64,000 bases of DNA from Peribacillus muralis (GCF_001439925.1 NZ_LMBV01000002.1:249405-313404), one strand, 5' to 3'; positions 52,076 to 63,987 are shown, numbered from the stretch's first letter. The notes: generated from the letters alone by a model not told the origin. Made by a program: numbers and translations.

Positions 52076-52221
52076 TTCTTATCAAGAGTGGCGGAGGGAC
52101 TGGCCCGACGAAGCCCGGCAACCGGTATACATATATATACGGTGCTAATTCCAGCAGAGTATTTTGACTCTGGAAGATGAGGTGTGGATGAAAGCCTCTT
52201 CTTGTGGAAGTGGTTTTTTTG
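52076..52221 (+). promoter_or_regulatory. SAM-I riboswitch (S-box) with terminator, upstream of metY
   Basis: The conserved S-box blocks are present in order: CTTATCAAGAGTGGCGGAGGG, GGCCCGACGAAGCCCGGCAACC, GGTGCTAATTCCAGCAG, TGGAAGATGAGG (ending near 52182). A terminator hairpin (AAGCCTCTTC/GAAGTGGTT, then T7) follows at 52192-52221. High SAM should turn metY off. Confidence 0.93.
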
Positions 52222-52291
52222 TTTAGGTTAAGAACATTTCCCAGGCTGCTTTAATTTTCAATTAAATCCATAGAAGAAGAGGAGAAAGCAT

Positions 52292-53602
52292 ATGTCAGAT
52301 AAAAAGTTGCGTTTCGAAACATTGAGTGTTCATGGCGGCCTGAAGGCTGATGAGACTGGAGCCCGTTCGGTTCCTATATATCAAAGTAATGCATACTTGT
52401 TCAAAGACACCGACCATGCAGCGGATTTATTCGGCTTAAAGGAGCCTGGATATATATATACGAGGCTCCATAATCCCACGGTCAGTGTGTTCGAGGAGAG
52501 AATGGCTTTATTGGAAGGCGGCATCGGCGGATTGGCAACTGCAAGCGGAATGGCTGCCATTTCCCTGTCAATCCTGAACATTGCGGGTGCAGGCGATGAA
52601 ATCGTTTCGGCCTCTACCTTGTATGGAGGTACGTATAATCTGTTCGAAAACACCCTTCCTAAATACGGAATCAAAGTGAAATTCGTTTCTCCTGATGACC
52701 CTGATAATTTTAAAAAGGCGATTACGCCAAGAACGAGGGCGATATTCGCTGAAACGATAGGAAATCCGAGTTTGCGGGTCCTCGATATCGAAGCGGTAGC
52801 AAAGATCGCTCATGAAGCTCATATCCCATTGATCATCGATAACACCTTCGCTACGCCATATCTTTGCAGACCGATAGATTTTGGGGCGGATATAGTCATC
52901 CATTCAGCTACGAAATGGCTTTTGGGAAATGGAACGACATTGGGCGGCGTCATCGTGGATGGAGGCAAGTTCGACTGGAATTCGCCGAACTATCCTGGCT
53001 TTACGGAGCCTGATCCAAGCTACGACGGCCTGGTATATGCCGAGGCAGTAGGTCCGGCTGCCTTCATTACAAAAGCCCGGGTGCAATTGCTTCGTGATTT
53101 AGGTCCAGCGCTAAGTGCCCAAAGTGCTTTCCAGTTTACGCTTGGTCTTGAAACGCTGCATGTAAGGATGAAAGAACATCTTTCGAACACCAAGTCCGTC
53201 ATTCAATACTTGAAGAATCATCCCGCGGTGAAATGGGTATCTCATCCCGCCATTGAGGATCACCCGGATAAGGCGCTTACGGATAAGTATTTGCCTAAAG
53301 GAGCTGGAGCCGTAGTGACCTTTGGTATAAAAGGTGGTCGCGAAGCAGGGGCGAGGCTCATCAATTCGGTTGAATTATGGTCGCATGTTGCGAATGTGGG
53401 AGATGCGAAGAGTTTAATCATCCATCCTGCAAGCACCACTCATCAACAACTGAATGATGCAGGTCTGGAAAAAGCTGGCGTAAGTGCCGATCAAGTCCGG
53501 CTATCCATCGGAATAGAAAATGTAGAAGATTTAATAGAAGACTTGGAGCAGGCAATTGAAAAAGCGACGAGCATCGTTTCGTTGACATCCAAAACGGTTT
53601 AA
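52292..53602 (+). CDS. metY: O-acetylhomoserine sulfhydrylase (direct sulfhydrylation)
   Basis: A 436-residue PLP enzyme of the Cys/Met metabolism family. The PLP Lys is K208 in IVIHSATKWL. The GAGDEIVSASTLYGGTYNLF region and the NPTVSVFE motif fit the O-acetylhomoserine (thiol)-lyase type of about 430 residues. It makes homocysteine from sulfide. The S-box in front supports a methionine role. It has ATG and a GAAGAAGAGGAGA site. The B. subtilis yus region lacks this gene here, so it is likely an insertion relative to that gene order. Confidence 0.9.
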   Translation: MSDKKLRFETLSVHGGLKADETGARSVPIYQSNAYLFKDTDHAADLFGLKEPGYIYTRLHNPTVSVFEERMALLEGGIGGLATASGMAAISLSILNIAGAGDEIVSASTLYGGTYNLFENTLPKYGIKVKFVSPDDPDNFKKAITPRTRAIFAETIGNPSLRVLDIEAVAKIAHEAHIPLIIDNTFATPYLCRPIDFGADIVIHSATKWLLGNGTTLGGVIVDGGKFDWNSPNYPGFTEPDPSYDGLVYAEAVGPAAFITKARVQLLRDLGPALSAQSAFQFTLGLETLHVRMKEHLSNTKSVIQYLKNHPAVKWVSHPAIEDHPDKALTDKYLPKGAGAVVTFGIKGGREAGARLINSVELWSHVANVGDAKSLIIHPASTTHQQLNDAGLEKAGVSADQVRLSIGIENVEDLIEDLEQAIEKATSIVSLTSKTV

Positions 53603-53702
53603 GAATTGGTCTAGAAATAATATACATTGCACTCCCTTTTTATCTGTGATAAAATTTCTCCATACTAATGAACCTAATGATGAACAAAATATTCTATATA
53701 TT

Positions 53703-53868
53703 AGCTCTTATCAAGAGAGGTGGAGGGATGTGCCCGATGAAACCCGGCAACCGACAAGGAGATTTTCCTTGGAAAGGTGCCAATTCACACAAAGTGTAAC
53801 CACTTTGGAAGATGAGAGAAAGGCCAGCTTTTTTACCTGCCTTTCTGCTCATGCAGAAAGGTTTTTTT
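53703..53868 (+). promoter_or_regulatory. SAM-I riboswitch (S-box) with terminator, upstream of metNIQ
   Basis: CTCTTATCAAGAGAGGTGGAG, GCCCGATGAAACCCGGCAACC, GGTGCCAATTC and TGGAAGATGAG (ending near 53817) are all present. A terminator, CCTTTCTGC/GCAGAAAGG, with T7 is at 53840-53868. This second S-box lets metNIQ be regulated independently of metY. Confidence 0.94.
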
Positions 53869-53972
53869 ATTTTTCAATTAGGAAAACCATAAGCATGTGC
53901 GGCTAAAAGCTGAATTATGTAGAGAAAACAACTAAGTTCATAGGTTTTATAGGATAAAAGAGGTGAGCAAGA

Positions 53973-55007
53973 ATGATTACATTGACCAAAGTCAGTAAGC
54001 TGTTTCGGACAGGAAAAAATAACAGTGAGACGATCAGGGCTGTAAATAACGTTAACATTGAAATAAATAAAGGCGAGATTTTCGGTATCATTGGTTACAG
54101 TGGGGCAGGGAAAAGTACATTGATCAGAATGCTCAATGGCTTGGAGACACCGACTGAGGGATCCGTTGTCGTCGCAGATAAGGAAATCTCCAAAATTAAA
54201 GGGGCTAAGCTTCGTAAGGCCCGTCAAGAAATCAGCATGATTTTTCAGCATTTCAATTTATTATGGTCGAGGACCGTTCAGGATAATATCTCCTTTCCGT
54301 TGGAGATTGCAGGGGTTGCAAAACCTGAACGTATGAAGCGTGTCAATGAATTGATCAAACTGGTCGGACTTGAAGGCAGGGAAAACGCATATCCTTCGCA
54401 ATTAAGCGGCGGACAAAAGCAAAGGGTTGGAATCGCAAGAGCTCTTGCCAATGATCCGAAAGTGCTGCTGTGTGATGAAGCGACTTCCGCTCTAGACCCA
54501 CAGACCACTGACTCCATACTCGAATTACTCGTTGATATCAATCAGCGTCTCGGGTTAACGATTGTCTTGATCACACATGAGATGCATGTGATCCGTAAAA
54601 TCTGTCATCGTGTGGCCGTGATGGAAAATGGCCAGGTCGTTGAACAAGGACCAGTCCTTGATGTGTTCAGGAATCCTCGGGAAGAGATGACGAAGCGTTT
54701 CGTGCAGCAGGTGACCGAACCGGAAGAAACGAAGGAAACGATGGATCACCTGTTCGAACGTTTTCCTGGAGGAAAAGTGATTCAATTGACTTTCGTTGGC
54801 GATCATGCAGAAAGCCCGTTGATTACCAAGCTCGTGCGTAACTTCGAGTTGGATGTCAATATCGTTCAAGGTAAAATATCACAAACTAGAAGCGGCTCAT
54901 ATGGAACATTGTTCATTCACCTTGATGGTACAGAGGATGAAATGCTCCGCGCAATCGAATTCATTAAAGCACAACAGGTAGGCGTGGAGGTGATTACTCA
55001 TGCTTGA
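53973..55007 (+). CDS. metN: Methionine ABC importer ATPase MetN
   Basis: A 344-residue ABC ATPase with a C-terminal regulatory domain. Walker A is GYSGAGKST, the signature is LSGGQKQR, Walker B is VLLCDEATSALD, and switch His ILITHEMH. The last 100 residues form an ACT-like NIL domain, which binds methionine and inhibits transport. The ATG is preceded by AAAAGAGGTGAGCAAG. It begins the S-box-controlled metNIQ operon; its end overlaps metI by eight bases. Equivalent to B. subtilis yusC. Confidence 0.94.
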   Translation: MITLTKVSKLFRTGKNNSETIRAVNNVNIEINKGEIFGIIGYSGAGKSTLIRMLNGLETPTEGSVVVADKEISKIKGAKLRKARQEISMIFQHFNLLWSRTVQDNISFPLEIAGVAKPERMKRVNELIKLVGLEGRENAYPSQLSGGQKQRVGIARALANDPKVLLCDEATSALDPQTTDSILELLVDINQRLGLTIVLITHEMHVIRKICHRVAVMENGQVVEQGPVLDVFRNPREEMTKRFVQQVTEPEETKETMDHLFERFPGGKVIQLTFVGDHAESPLITKLVRNFELDVNIVQGKISQTRSGSYGTLFIHLDGTEDEMLRAIEFIKAQQVGVEVITHA

Positions 55008-55668
55008 AGTATTATTGCCGAATGTGGATTGGGAAAAAATGATTGAGGCAACAAAAGAAACACTGTATATGACAAGCATCTCGGTAGTGGCCACCTTTTT
55101 TATTGGCATACTATTAGGGTTGTTCCTATTCTTAACAGGTAAAGGGAATATGTGGCAAAATCGGACCGTGAACGGGATCATCAGTGCGGTGGTCAATATA
55201 TTCCGGTCGATTCCATTTATTATTTTGATCGTACTGCTCATTCCTTTCACAAAAGCGCTAGTCGGTTCCATGATCGGAGAGAATGCGGCGCTGCCGGCAC
55301 TTATTATCGGTGCGGCACCGTTTTATGCACGAATGGTCGAGATCGGTCTTCGTGAAATCGATAAAGGGGTAATCGAAGCCGCTAAATCGATGGGGGCAAA
55401 AACGAGTACGATCATTTGGAAGGTGCTTCTTCCAGAGTCGATGCCTGCTCTCGTTTCAGGGATTACGGTAACATCGATTGCATTAGTCGGCTATACCGCA
55501 ATGGCAGGGGTCATCGGTGCAGGCGGGCTTGGAAATTTGGCCTATCTGGAAGGCTATCAAAGAAGTCAAAATGACGTTACGCTAGTAGCGACTATCGTTA
55601 TTCTAATTATCGTCTTCGTAATTCAAATTATTGGAGATGTGATTACATCCAAATTGGACAAAAGATAA
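55000..55668 (+). CDS. metI: Methionine ABC importer permease MetI
   Basis: A 222-residue BPD-type permease with about five transmembrane helices. The EAA loop GAKTSTIIWKVLLPESMPAL (residues 128-147) docks to the ATPase. The gene is named metP (yusB) in B. subtilis. Its ATG overlaps metN, so translation is coupled. It ends six bases before the ribosome site of metQ. Confidence 0.93.
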   Translation: MLEVLLPNVDWEKMIEATKETLYMTSISVVATFFIGILLGLFLFLTGKGNMWQNRTVNGIISAVVNIFRSIPFIILIVLLIPFTKALVGSMIGENAALPALIIGAAPFYARMVEIGLREIDKGVIEAAKSMGAKTSTIIWKVLLPESMPALVSGITVTSIALVGYTAMAGVIGAGGLGNLAYLEGYQRSQNDVTLVATIVILIIVFVIQIIGDVITSKLDKR

Positions 55669-55683
55669 AGGGAGATGAATAAG

Positions 55684-56520
55684 ATGAAGAAGTTTTTAGG
55701 GTTTGCGTTGATTTTAGTGTTATCGATCGCTTTGGCAGCTTGCGGAAGCGATAAGGACAAAAGCAGCAGTGATACAAAAAAAGAATCGGAAAAATTAGTC
55801 GTAGGGGCATCCAATGTTCCGCATGCAGAAATCCTTGAGGAAGCGAAACCGCTTCTTAAAGAAAAAGGAATTGATTTGGAAATCAAGACATTCCAGGACT
55901 ACGTTTTACCGAATAAGGCGTTAAATGATAAGGAATTGGATGCGAACTACTTTCAGCATCTACCATTCTTAGAGTCGGCAATTAAAGAAAATGGATATGA
56001 CTTCGTCAATGCGGGTGCTATTCATATCGAGCCGATCGGTTTATATTCACAAAAATATAAAAGCATCGATAAGCTTCCGAAAGGAGCAAAAATCATTCTA
56101 AGCAGCTCCGTTGCTGACCACGGGCGTGCGTTATCTCTATTGGAAAATAATGGCATAATCAAGTTGAAAGAGGGCGTCGATAAAACGACTGCTACAACGA
56201 AAGACATCGTCGAAAATAAGAAAAACCTTACATTCGATGCTGAATATGAAGCGGCATTACTTCCAAAAATCTATGAAAGCGGCGAAGGCGATGCCGTGTT
56301 GATCAACTCCAACTACGCCATCGACGCCGGATTGAATCCATTGAAAGATTCAATTGCAATTGAAAAATCCGAATCGCCATATGTGAATGTCATCGCTGTA
56401 AACAAAGGCGATGAAAACAAAAAAGCGATCAAGACGCTTGTTGAAGTATTGCACTCCAAAGAAATTAAAGACTTCATCCTTGAGAAATACAAAGGTGCGG
56501 TTGTACCAGCTGAAAAATGA
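55684..56520 (+). CDS. metQ: Methionine-binding lipoprotein MetQ
   Basis: A 278-residue NlpA-family lipoprotein. The lipobox LAAC is near residue 20. VVGASNVPHAEILEEAKPLL and the ELDANYFQHLPFLE stretch are family hallmarks for D/L-methionine binding. The in-frame ATG at 55675 abuts GGGAG, so the ATG at 55684 is chosen. It is the last gene of the S-box operon, with a terminator after it. It corresponds to yusA in B. subtilis and lies next to the suf operon there as well. Confidence 0.94.
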   Translation: MKKFLGFALILVLSIALAACGSDKDKSSSDTKKESEKLVVGASNVPHAEILEEAKPLLKEKGIDLEIKTFQDYVLPNKALNDKELDANYFQHLPFLESAIKENGYDFVNAGAIHIEPIGLYSQKYKSIDKLPKGAKIILSSSVADHGRALSLLENNGIIKLKEGVDKTTATTKDIVENKKNLTFDAEYEAALLPKIYESGEGDAVLINSNYAIDAGLNPLKDSIAIEKSESPYVNVIAVNKGDENKKAIKTLVEVLHSKEIKDFILEKYKGAVVPAEK

Positions 56521-56559
56521 TTCAAGAATGACGGCCTGATAGAATTAGGTTGTAAACAA

Positions 56560-56598
56560 AAAGGTTTCGGAATGGTCTCATTCCGAAGCCTTTTTTGA
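56560..56598 (+). terminator. Terminator of metNIQ
   Basis: AAAGGTTTCGGAAT pairs with ATTCCGAAGCCTTT and runs into T6. Confidence 0.9.
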
Positions 56599-56608
56599 TT
56601 AGGCGAAA

Positions 56609-56863
56609 TTTCACTCACGAATTTAGGCTTTGCATTGAATTTGAGGCCGTTTCTCGCCAATTTCTTGCGTTACTCGCGAATTCTGCCCGGTTTCTTCGTA
56701 TAATCACTGCTTTACTTCACCATTTTGGAGGTTTATTCGTGAATTTGATAAATTTATTCGTGAGTTTCTGGCTTTTACTCGTGAATTTAGCCGTTTTATT
56801 CGTGAATTTGGACCATTTACTCGCGAATTTGGTTTTTGCATCGAATTTGAGGCCGTTTCTCTC
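56609..56863 (+). repeat. Array of about twelve 20-21-bp units
   Basis: TTTATTCGTGAATTT-like units begin at 56732, 56753, 56774, 56795 and 56816, exactly 21 bases apart. Diverged units at 20-21-bp spacing continue upstream to about 56609. The GAATTTGAGGCCGTTTCTC phrase occurs twice, near 56638 and 56836. The array starts just beyond the metQ terminator. Confidence 0.88.
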
Positions 56864-56867
56864 TCCC

Positions 56868-56893
56868 CGACCGCCCGCGGTGCAATGAACGGA
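56868..56893 (+). repeat. Fragment of the GC-rich interspersed repeat
   Basis: GACCGCCCGCGG is joined to TGCAATGAACGG, as though the interior of the ~135-bp repeat had been deleted. A CTCCTCCAAAACTGT phrase follows at about 56902, also seen near 28.7 kb. Confidence 0.5.
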
Positions 56894-56977
56894 CGATGTA
56901 CAACTCCTCCAAAACTGTATTTACTTTTTATGTTTAATCATGAAAGTGAAGGGTAAAGGAATAATGAAAGAAATAAA

Positions 56978-57193
56978 ATGTTACACAAATTGAAAGGATG
57001 GTTCACTATCAATACTCTAGATTTACATGTAACAAGCGAAATGGAAAAGGCGATGCAGTCTTCACATGGGATTGGCTACAGTGAGTACAGTAGAAACTTA
57101 GACCTCCGTATCGAGGTCGAGAAACAACGAGATAGGGAACATGAAAGGTGCAACAAAATGGTCCTGGACCTACAACGCAAAATTCACGGCTAG
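56978..57193 (+). CDS. Doubtful 71-residue ORF
   Basis: A 71-codon frame (MLHKLKGWFTINTLDLHVTS onwards) with a charged, coiled-coil-like second half (LRIEVEKQRDREHERCNKMV). No good ribosome site lies before the ATG, and no family is recognised. It is placed between a repeat array and a structured RNA candidate. The charged heptad-like tail looks more protein-like than chance, so it is listed at low confidence. It could also be a remnant. Confidence 0.3.
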   Translation: MLHKLKGWFTINTLDLHVTSEMEKAMQSSHGIGYSEYSRNLDLRIEVEKQRDREHERCNKMVLDLQRKIHG

Positions 57194-57219
57194 GCATATA
57201 AAAAGAATTCTTTAAAAGA

Positions 57220-57310
57220 TCGGTCTGTAGAGGTAAAATGATAAGTGGTCCAGAAAATAAGGGTTTCCTTATTGGGGTAACTTACATAATGCCTGACAGA
57301 CCGATTTTTT
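57220..57310 (+). ncRNA. Candidate structured RNA or complex terminator
   Basis: TCGGTCTGT (57220-57228) pairs with ACAGACCGA (57296-57304). Inside, TAAGT (57242-57246) pairs with ACTTA (57280-57284) and AATAAGG (57256-57262) with CCTTATT (57267-57273). T6 follows directly. The closing stem plus U-tract looks like the 3' end of a small RNA. It matches no riboswitch that I recognise. Confidence 0.5.
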
Positions 57311-57496
57311 CTTTTAGAAGCGGAACGTTCATATATTAGTAAGAATGAAGATTCACCGAATAATAAGATAATTTTAACCAACGGGTAAAAGAAGTCTTAT
57401 TTTGCTGGAAATGGGCTATAACTGTTAGTATCCTAAGAAAAGGACAAGTTTTCAACATTTTCACCATGCAAGAAGTGGTAACCTGCTCTATATTAG

Positions 57497-57592
57497 TTGA
57501 TTCTAGTTTGGATTTGTTATAAAATTGGAATGAGAATAAAGTGAGAATGCTTTTTGCCAAGAATATAGCAGAGAAAGTAAATTTTACTTTCT
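57497..57592 (+). promoter_or_regulatory. suf promoter and leader hairpin
   Basis: TTGATT (57497-57502) and TAAAAT (57520-57525) are 17 bases apart. In the leader, AGAAAGTAAA/TTTTACTTTCT (57572-57592) forms a hairpin with almost no loop, 37 bases before sufC. No Fe-S-cluster regulator site was recognised. From 57311 to 57496 the sequence is AT-rich without further signals. Confidence 0.55.
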
Positions 57593-57629
57593 GGTAATAA
57601 AATAGGAATTAGTTCACGGAGGTATTATT

Positions 57630-58415
57630 ATGTCAGCTTCTACATTAACGATTAAAGATCTTCACGTATCAATTGAAGGTAAAGAGATTTTAAAAGGGGT
57701 AAACCTTGAAGTTAAAGGTGGAGAAATCCATGCGATCATGGGACCAAATGGAACGGGTAAATCCACTTTATCATCTGCGATCATGGGTCACCCTAAGTAT
57801 GAAGTAACTAGCGGAAGCATATCATTCGATGGTGAAGATGTTTTGGAAATGGAAGTCGACGAACGCGCTCGTGTCGGCCTATTCCTTGCGATGCAATACC
57901 CAAGTGAAATCAGTGGTGTTACAAACGCTGACTTCTTGCGTTCTTCGATCAACGCACGCCGTGAAGAAGGCGACGAAATTTCATTGATGAAATTCATCCG
58001 TCAAATGGATCAAAAAATGGAATTCCTTGAAATGGACGAAGATATGGCTCAACGTTATTTAAATGAAGGATTCTCCGGCGGAGAGAAAAAACGTAACGAG
58101 ATTCTTCAATTAATGATGATTCAACCTAAAATTGCAATTTTGGATGAAATTGATTCAGGACTTGATATCGATGCACTTAAAGTCGTTTCAAAAGGAATCA
58201 ACGAAATGCGCGGAGAAGACTTTGGCTGCTTGATCATCACTCACTATCAACGTCTATTAAATTACATCACTCCTGATTATGTACACGTAATGATGCAAGG
58301 ACGCGTCGTAAAATCAGGTGGTCCTGAACTTGCTGCCCGTTTGGAAGCGGAAGGTTATGATTGGATCAAACAAGAATTGGGCATTGAAGACGAAACTGTT
58401 GGCGAAGAAGCGTAA
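57630..58415 (+). CDS. sufC: Fe-S cluster assembly ATPase SufC
   Basis: A 261-residue ABC-type ATPase of the SufBCD scaffold complex. Walker A is GPNGTGKST. The signature-like GFSGGEKKRNE and Walker B IAILDEIDSGLDID are typical of SufC. The switch His is in IITHYQR. It is a soluble ATPase that drives conformational change in the SufB-SufD scaffold, not a transporter. The ATG has ACGGAGG upstream. It is first in the sufCDSUB operon, as in B. subtilis. Confidence 0.95.
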   Translation: MSASTLTIKDLHVSIEGKEILKGVNLEVKGGEIHAIMGPNGTGKSTLSSAIMGHPKYEVTSGSISFDGEDVLEMEVDERARVGLFLAMQYPSEISGVTNADFLRSSINARREEGDEISLMKFIRQMDQKMEFLEMDEDMAQRYLNEGFSGGEKKRNEILQLMMIQPKIAILDEIDSGLDIDALKVVSKGINEMRGEDFGCLIITHYQRLLNYITPDYVHVMMQGRVVKSGGPELAARLEAEGYDWIKQELGIEDETVGEEA

Positions 58416-58430
58416 GTAGGAGGATTTGCA

Positions 58431-61379
<2,949 letters not shown>

Positions 61380-61434
61380 TTAACTGAAAATGAGCTGTTG
61401 TAATTCAGCCATTTGAAATGGAGGAATACGAGCT

Positions 61435-62832
61435 ATGGCAAAGAAAATGCCTGATATCGGCGATTATAAATATGGCTTTGCGGATAAAGATGTTTCCATC
61501 TTCCGTTCAAAGCGCGGTCTAACGAAAGAAATCGTGGAAGAAATTTCTCGAATGAAGGATGAACCGCAATGGATGCTCGACTTCCGCTTGAAATCATTGG
61601 AGCATTTTTACAACATGCCAATGCCACAATGGGGCGGCGACATGCAAAGCTTGAACTTTGATGAAATCACTTACTATGTTAAGCCATCAGAGAAATCAGA
61701 GAAATCGTGGGATGAAGTTCCTGACGAAATCAAACAGACTTTCGATAAATTGGGAATTCCTGAAGCTGAGCAAAAATATCTTGCTGGCGTATCTGCTCAA
61801 TATGAATCAGAAGTGGTTTACCACAGCATGAAAGTGGAATTGGAAGATATGGGTATCGTGTTTAAAGATACGGACTCGGCCCTTCGTGAAAATGAAGATA
61901 TCTTCCGTGAGCATTTCGGTAAAACGATTCCGCCTACTGATAACAAGTTTTCGGCGTTGAATTCAGCAGTATGGTCAGGTGGATCTTTCATCTATGTACC
62001 AAAAGGCGTTAAAGTGGATACTCCGCTTCAAGCTTATTTCCGAATCAACTCTGAAAACATGGGTCAATTCGAACGTACGCTAATCATTGTTGATGAAGGC
62101 GCATCCGTTCACTATGTAGAAGGTTGTACAGCACCTGTCTACACGACGAACTCCCTTCATAGTGCGGTTGTTGAAATCGTCATCAAGAAAGATGCTTACT
62201 GCCGCTACACGACGATTCAAAACTGGGCAAACAATGTGTTTAACTTGGTTACGAAACGTGCGGTTTGTGATGCTAACGCAACAATGGAATGGATTGATGG
62301 TAACATCGGTTCCAAATTGACAATGAAATATCCTGCAGTCATCTTAAAAGGTGAAGGCGCCCGGGGTATGACATTATCGATCGCTATCGCTGGAAAAGGT
62401 CAACACCAAGATGCAGGAGCAAAAATGATTCACCTTGCGCCAAATACATCTTCAACGATCGTATCAAAATCAATTTCTAAACAAGGCGGAAAAGTAACAT
62501 ACCGCGGTATCGTTCACTTCGGACGTAAAGCGGATGGAGCTCGTTCCAACATTGAGTGTGATACATTAATCATGGATAATCAATCTACATCCGATACGAT
62601 TCCTTATAATGAAATTTTGAACGATAACATTTCTCTTGAACATGAAGCGAAGGTATCCAAAGTATCAGAAGAGCAATTGTTCTACCTGATGAGCCGCGGA
62701 ATCTCCGAACAAGAAGCAACTGAAATGATCGTAATGGGCTTCATCGAGCCATTTACAAAAGAACTTCCAATGGAATATGCGGTTGAAATGAACCGTCTGA
62801 TCAAGTTCGAAATGGAAGGCTCCATCGGGTAA
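61435..62832 (+). CDS. sufB: Fe-S cluster scaffold protein SufB
   Basis: A 465-residue SufB protein, the main scaffold for de novo Fe-S cluster assembly with SufC and Suf[12 protein letters not shown] near residue 225 holds a candidate sulfur-accepting Cys. The C-terminus shows [19 protein letters not shown] and ends in KFEMEGSIG. The ATG is preceded by AATGGAGGAATACGAGCT. It is the last gene of sufCDSUB. Its last 30 bases before the stop are repeated exactly 998 bases downstream. Confidence 0.95.
   Translation: MAKKMPDIGDYKYGFADKDVSIFRSKRGLTKEIVEEISRMKDEPQWMLDFRLKSLEHFYNMPMPQWGGDMQSLNFDEITYYVKPSEKSEKSWDEVPDEIKQTFDKLGIPEAEQKYLAGVSAQYESEVVYHSMKVELEDMGIVFKDTDSALRENEDIFREHFGKTIPPTDNKFSALNSAVWSGGSFIYVPKGVKVDTPLQAYFRINSENMGQFERTLIIVDEGASVHYVEGCTAPVYTTNSLHSAVVEIVIKKDAYCRYTTIQNWANNVFNLVTKRAVCDANATMEWIDGNIGSKLTMKYPAVILKGEGARGMTLSIAIAGKGQHQDAGAKMIHLAPNTSSTIVSKSISKQGGKVTYRGIVHFGRKADGARSNIECDTLIMDNQSTSDTIPYNEILNDNISLEHEAKVSKVSEEQLFYLMSRGISEQEATEMIVMGFIEPFTKELPMEYAVEMNRLIKFEMEGSIG
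62799..62828 (+). repeat. 30-bp direct repeat, left copy (in sufB 3' end)
   Basis: The copy begins GATCAAGTTCG and ends GGCTCCATCGG. It encodes most of [10 protein letters not shown] at the SufB C-terminus, so this copy keeps sufB intact. It is identical to 63797-63826. Confidence 0.9.
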
Positions 62833-62890
62833 ATTAAATACAAGGATCTTGAAGCGTGCGATCTTGTGCCGATTCAGATTACCTTTAGTG

Positions 62891-62922
62891 AGGAGACGGA
62901 CTTTAAAGTTCGTCTCCTTTTT
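62891..62922 (+). terminator. Terminator after sufB
   Basis: AGGAGACG and CGTCTCCT, with an inner ACTTTAAAGT, pair into a strong stem followed by T5. It lies between the two direct-repeat copies. Confidence 0.9.
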
Positions 62923-63115
62923 ATTTGTTTTATTTCTGGAGAAAGTATATTGATTGCTTCCTGTGAAAAATTTAAACTAAAATTATAGAACGCGTGAGTT
63001 GGCGGTTAAGATGAGAATGTGTTTTTTAAAAAATAACCCTGCTATATCATGTCTATATAAAACGCCAAATGCTCATGCTTTTTATGGGGGACCTGTTAAA
63101 TAATGGGGGGGTATT

Positions 63116-63677
63116 ATGAATTTTAATTACGAGGAGATTTATAAGAAGTACTTAAAAAATAAACAAAGTTTGGTTTTTAATAAAGAAGAGATCGTAACTA
63201 GGGTGAAGCGAAAGTTCAAGGCAGGTCAGTAAAGAGGAAATTCTTGATCTGCCAAGGGACGAGCATTTTGATTATGAGAAGATATTTCTTTGCCTCAAAA
63301 TATGTGATAGTGAAGTGTTGAAAAAAGTCTTCCTGCCTCATGAGTTAAAATTTCATGAAGAACAACGGCAGGACAATCGACGCCATCCACTTAAAAAAAG
63401 TAAAAGGAAAAAAAACTGGCTCGATTATAATTATAATCAAATGATTATCGATGAACATGAAGGCAGGAGAATCGATATTGTTCTTGAAAGTAAAGATGGA
63501 CGGTATGTTTCTGAAAGTAAGGTGAAAGCTAGATGTGATTATCTGGATGGATATCTTAATTCATTAATAGTGGGGGCAAAGTTGTTCCATGGAACGGCAG
63601 AGTTTGAAGAGAATATAGATGATTATTATTTTAAATTCTATCTGGAGAATTTAGTTAAATACAATATGCTAGGATGA
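63116..63677 (+). pseudogene. Frameshifted hypothetical gene
   Basis: An ATG with poly-G ribosome site (GGGGGGG, 63105-63111) opens MNFNYEEIYKKYLKNKQSLV and stops at 63232. A second frame, open from about 63207 to 63677, continues with SKEEILDLPRDEHFDYEKIF and runs to LVKYNMLG. The frames overlap at 63207-63229, so a single one-base change would join them into about 186 residues. No known family is recognised; the second half has acidic and aromatic stretches such as IDDYYFKFYLE. The region is AT-richer than the suf genes. Alternatives: a sequencing error, or two small genes. Confidence 0.5.
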
Positions 63678-63796
63678 AGCTTGTTAATTTTAAAATTGTG
63701 CAATCCGGACCTTGATTCATAAAACTTGATGCGATCTGAAAAGAGTATTATCATTAAACTAAAAAATAAGGACTTAAAAGATTGACAGCTTCAATC

Positions 63797-63826
63797 GATC
63801 AAGTTCGAAATGGAAGGCTCCATCGG
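63797..63826 (+). repeat. 30-bp direct repeat, right copy
   Basis: An exact copy of 62799-62828, followed by AGAATGA. In frame it would read [11 protein letters not shown]-stop, that is a second, alternative end for SufB. It marks the right border of the ~1-kb insertion. Nothing else is seen in 63678-63796. Confidence 0.9.
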
Positions 63827-63877
63827 AGAATGATCGGGTGCCTGTAAGGTGATAGAGCATAACCATTCATACGAAAG

Positions 63878-63912
63878 CCTGCCGGGGAGACTTGGCAGGT
63901 TCTTTAGTTTTT
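63878..63912 (+). terminator. Terminator beyond the right repeat
   Basis: CCTGCC (63878-63883) and GGCAGG (63894-63899) pair around a 10-nt loop, with a T-rich tail. It is probably the original sufB terminator before the insertion. Confidence 0.65.
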
Positions 63913-63987
63913 AAAGTGAAGGTAGTCGGCATAAGCCAAGATTATTGCGTCTTTAAGGGGGTAAAATATAGGATCGGAAGTTTGTCC

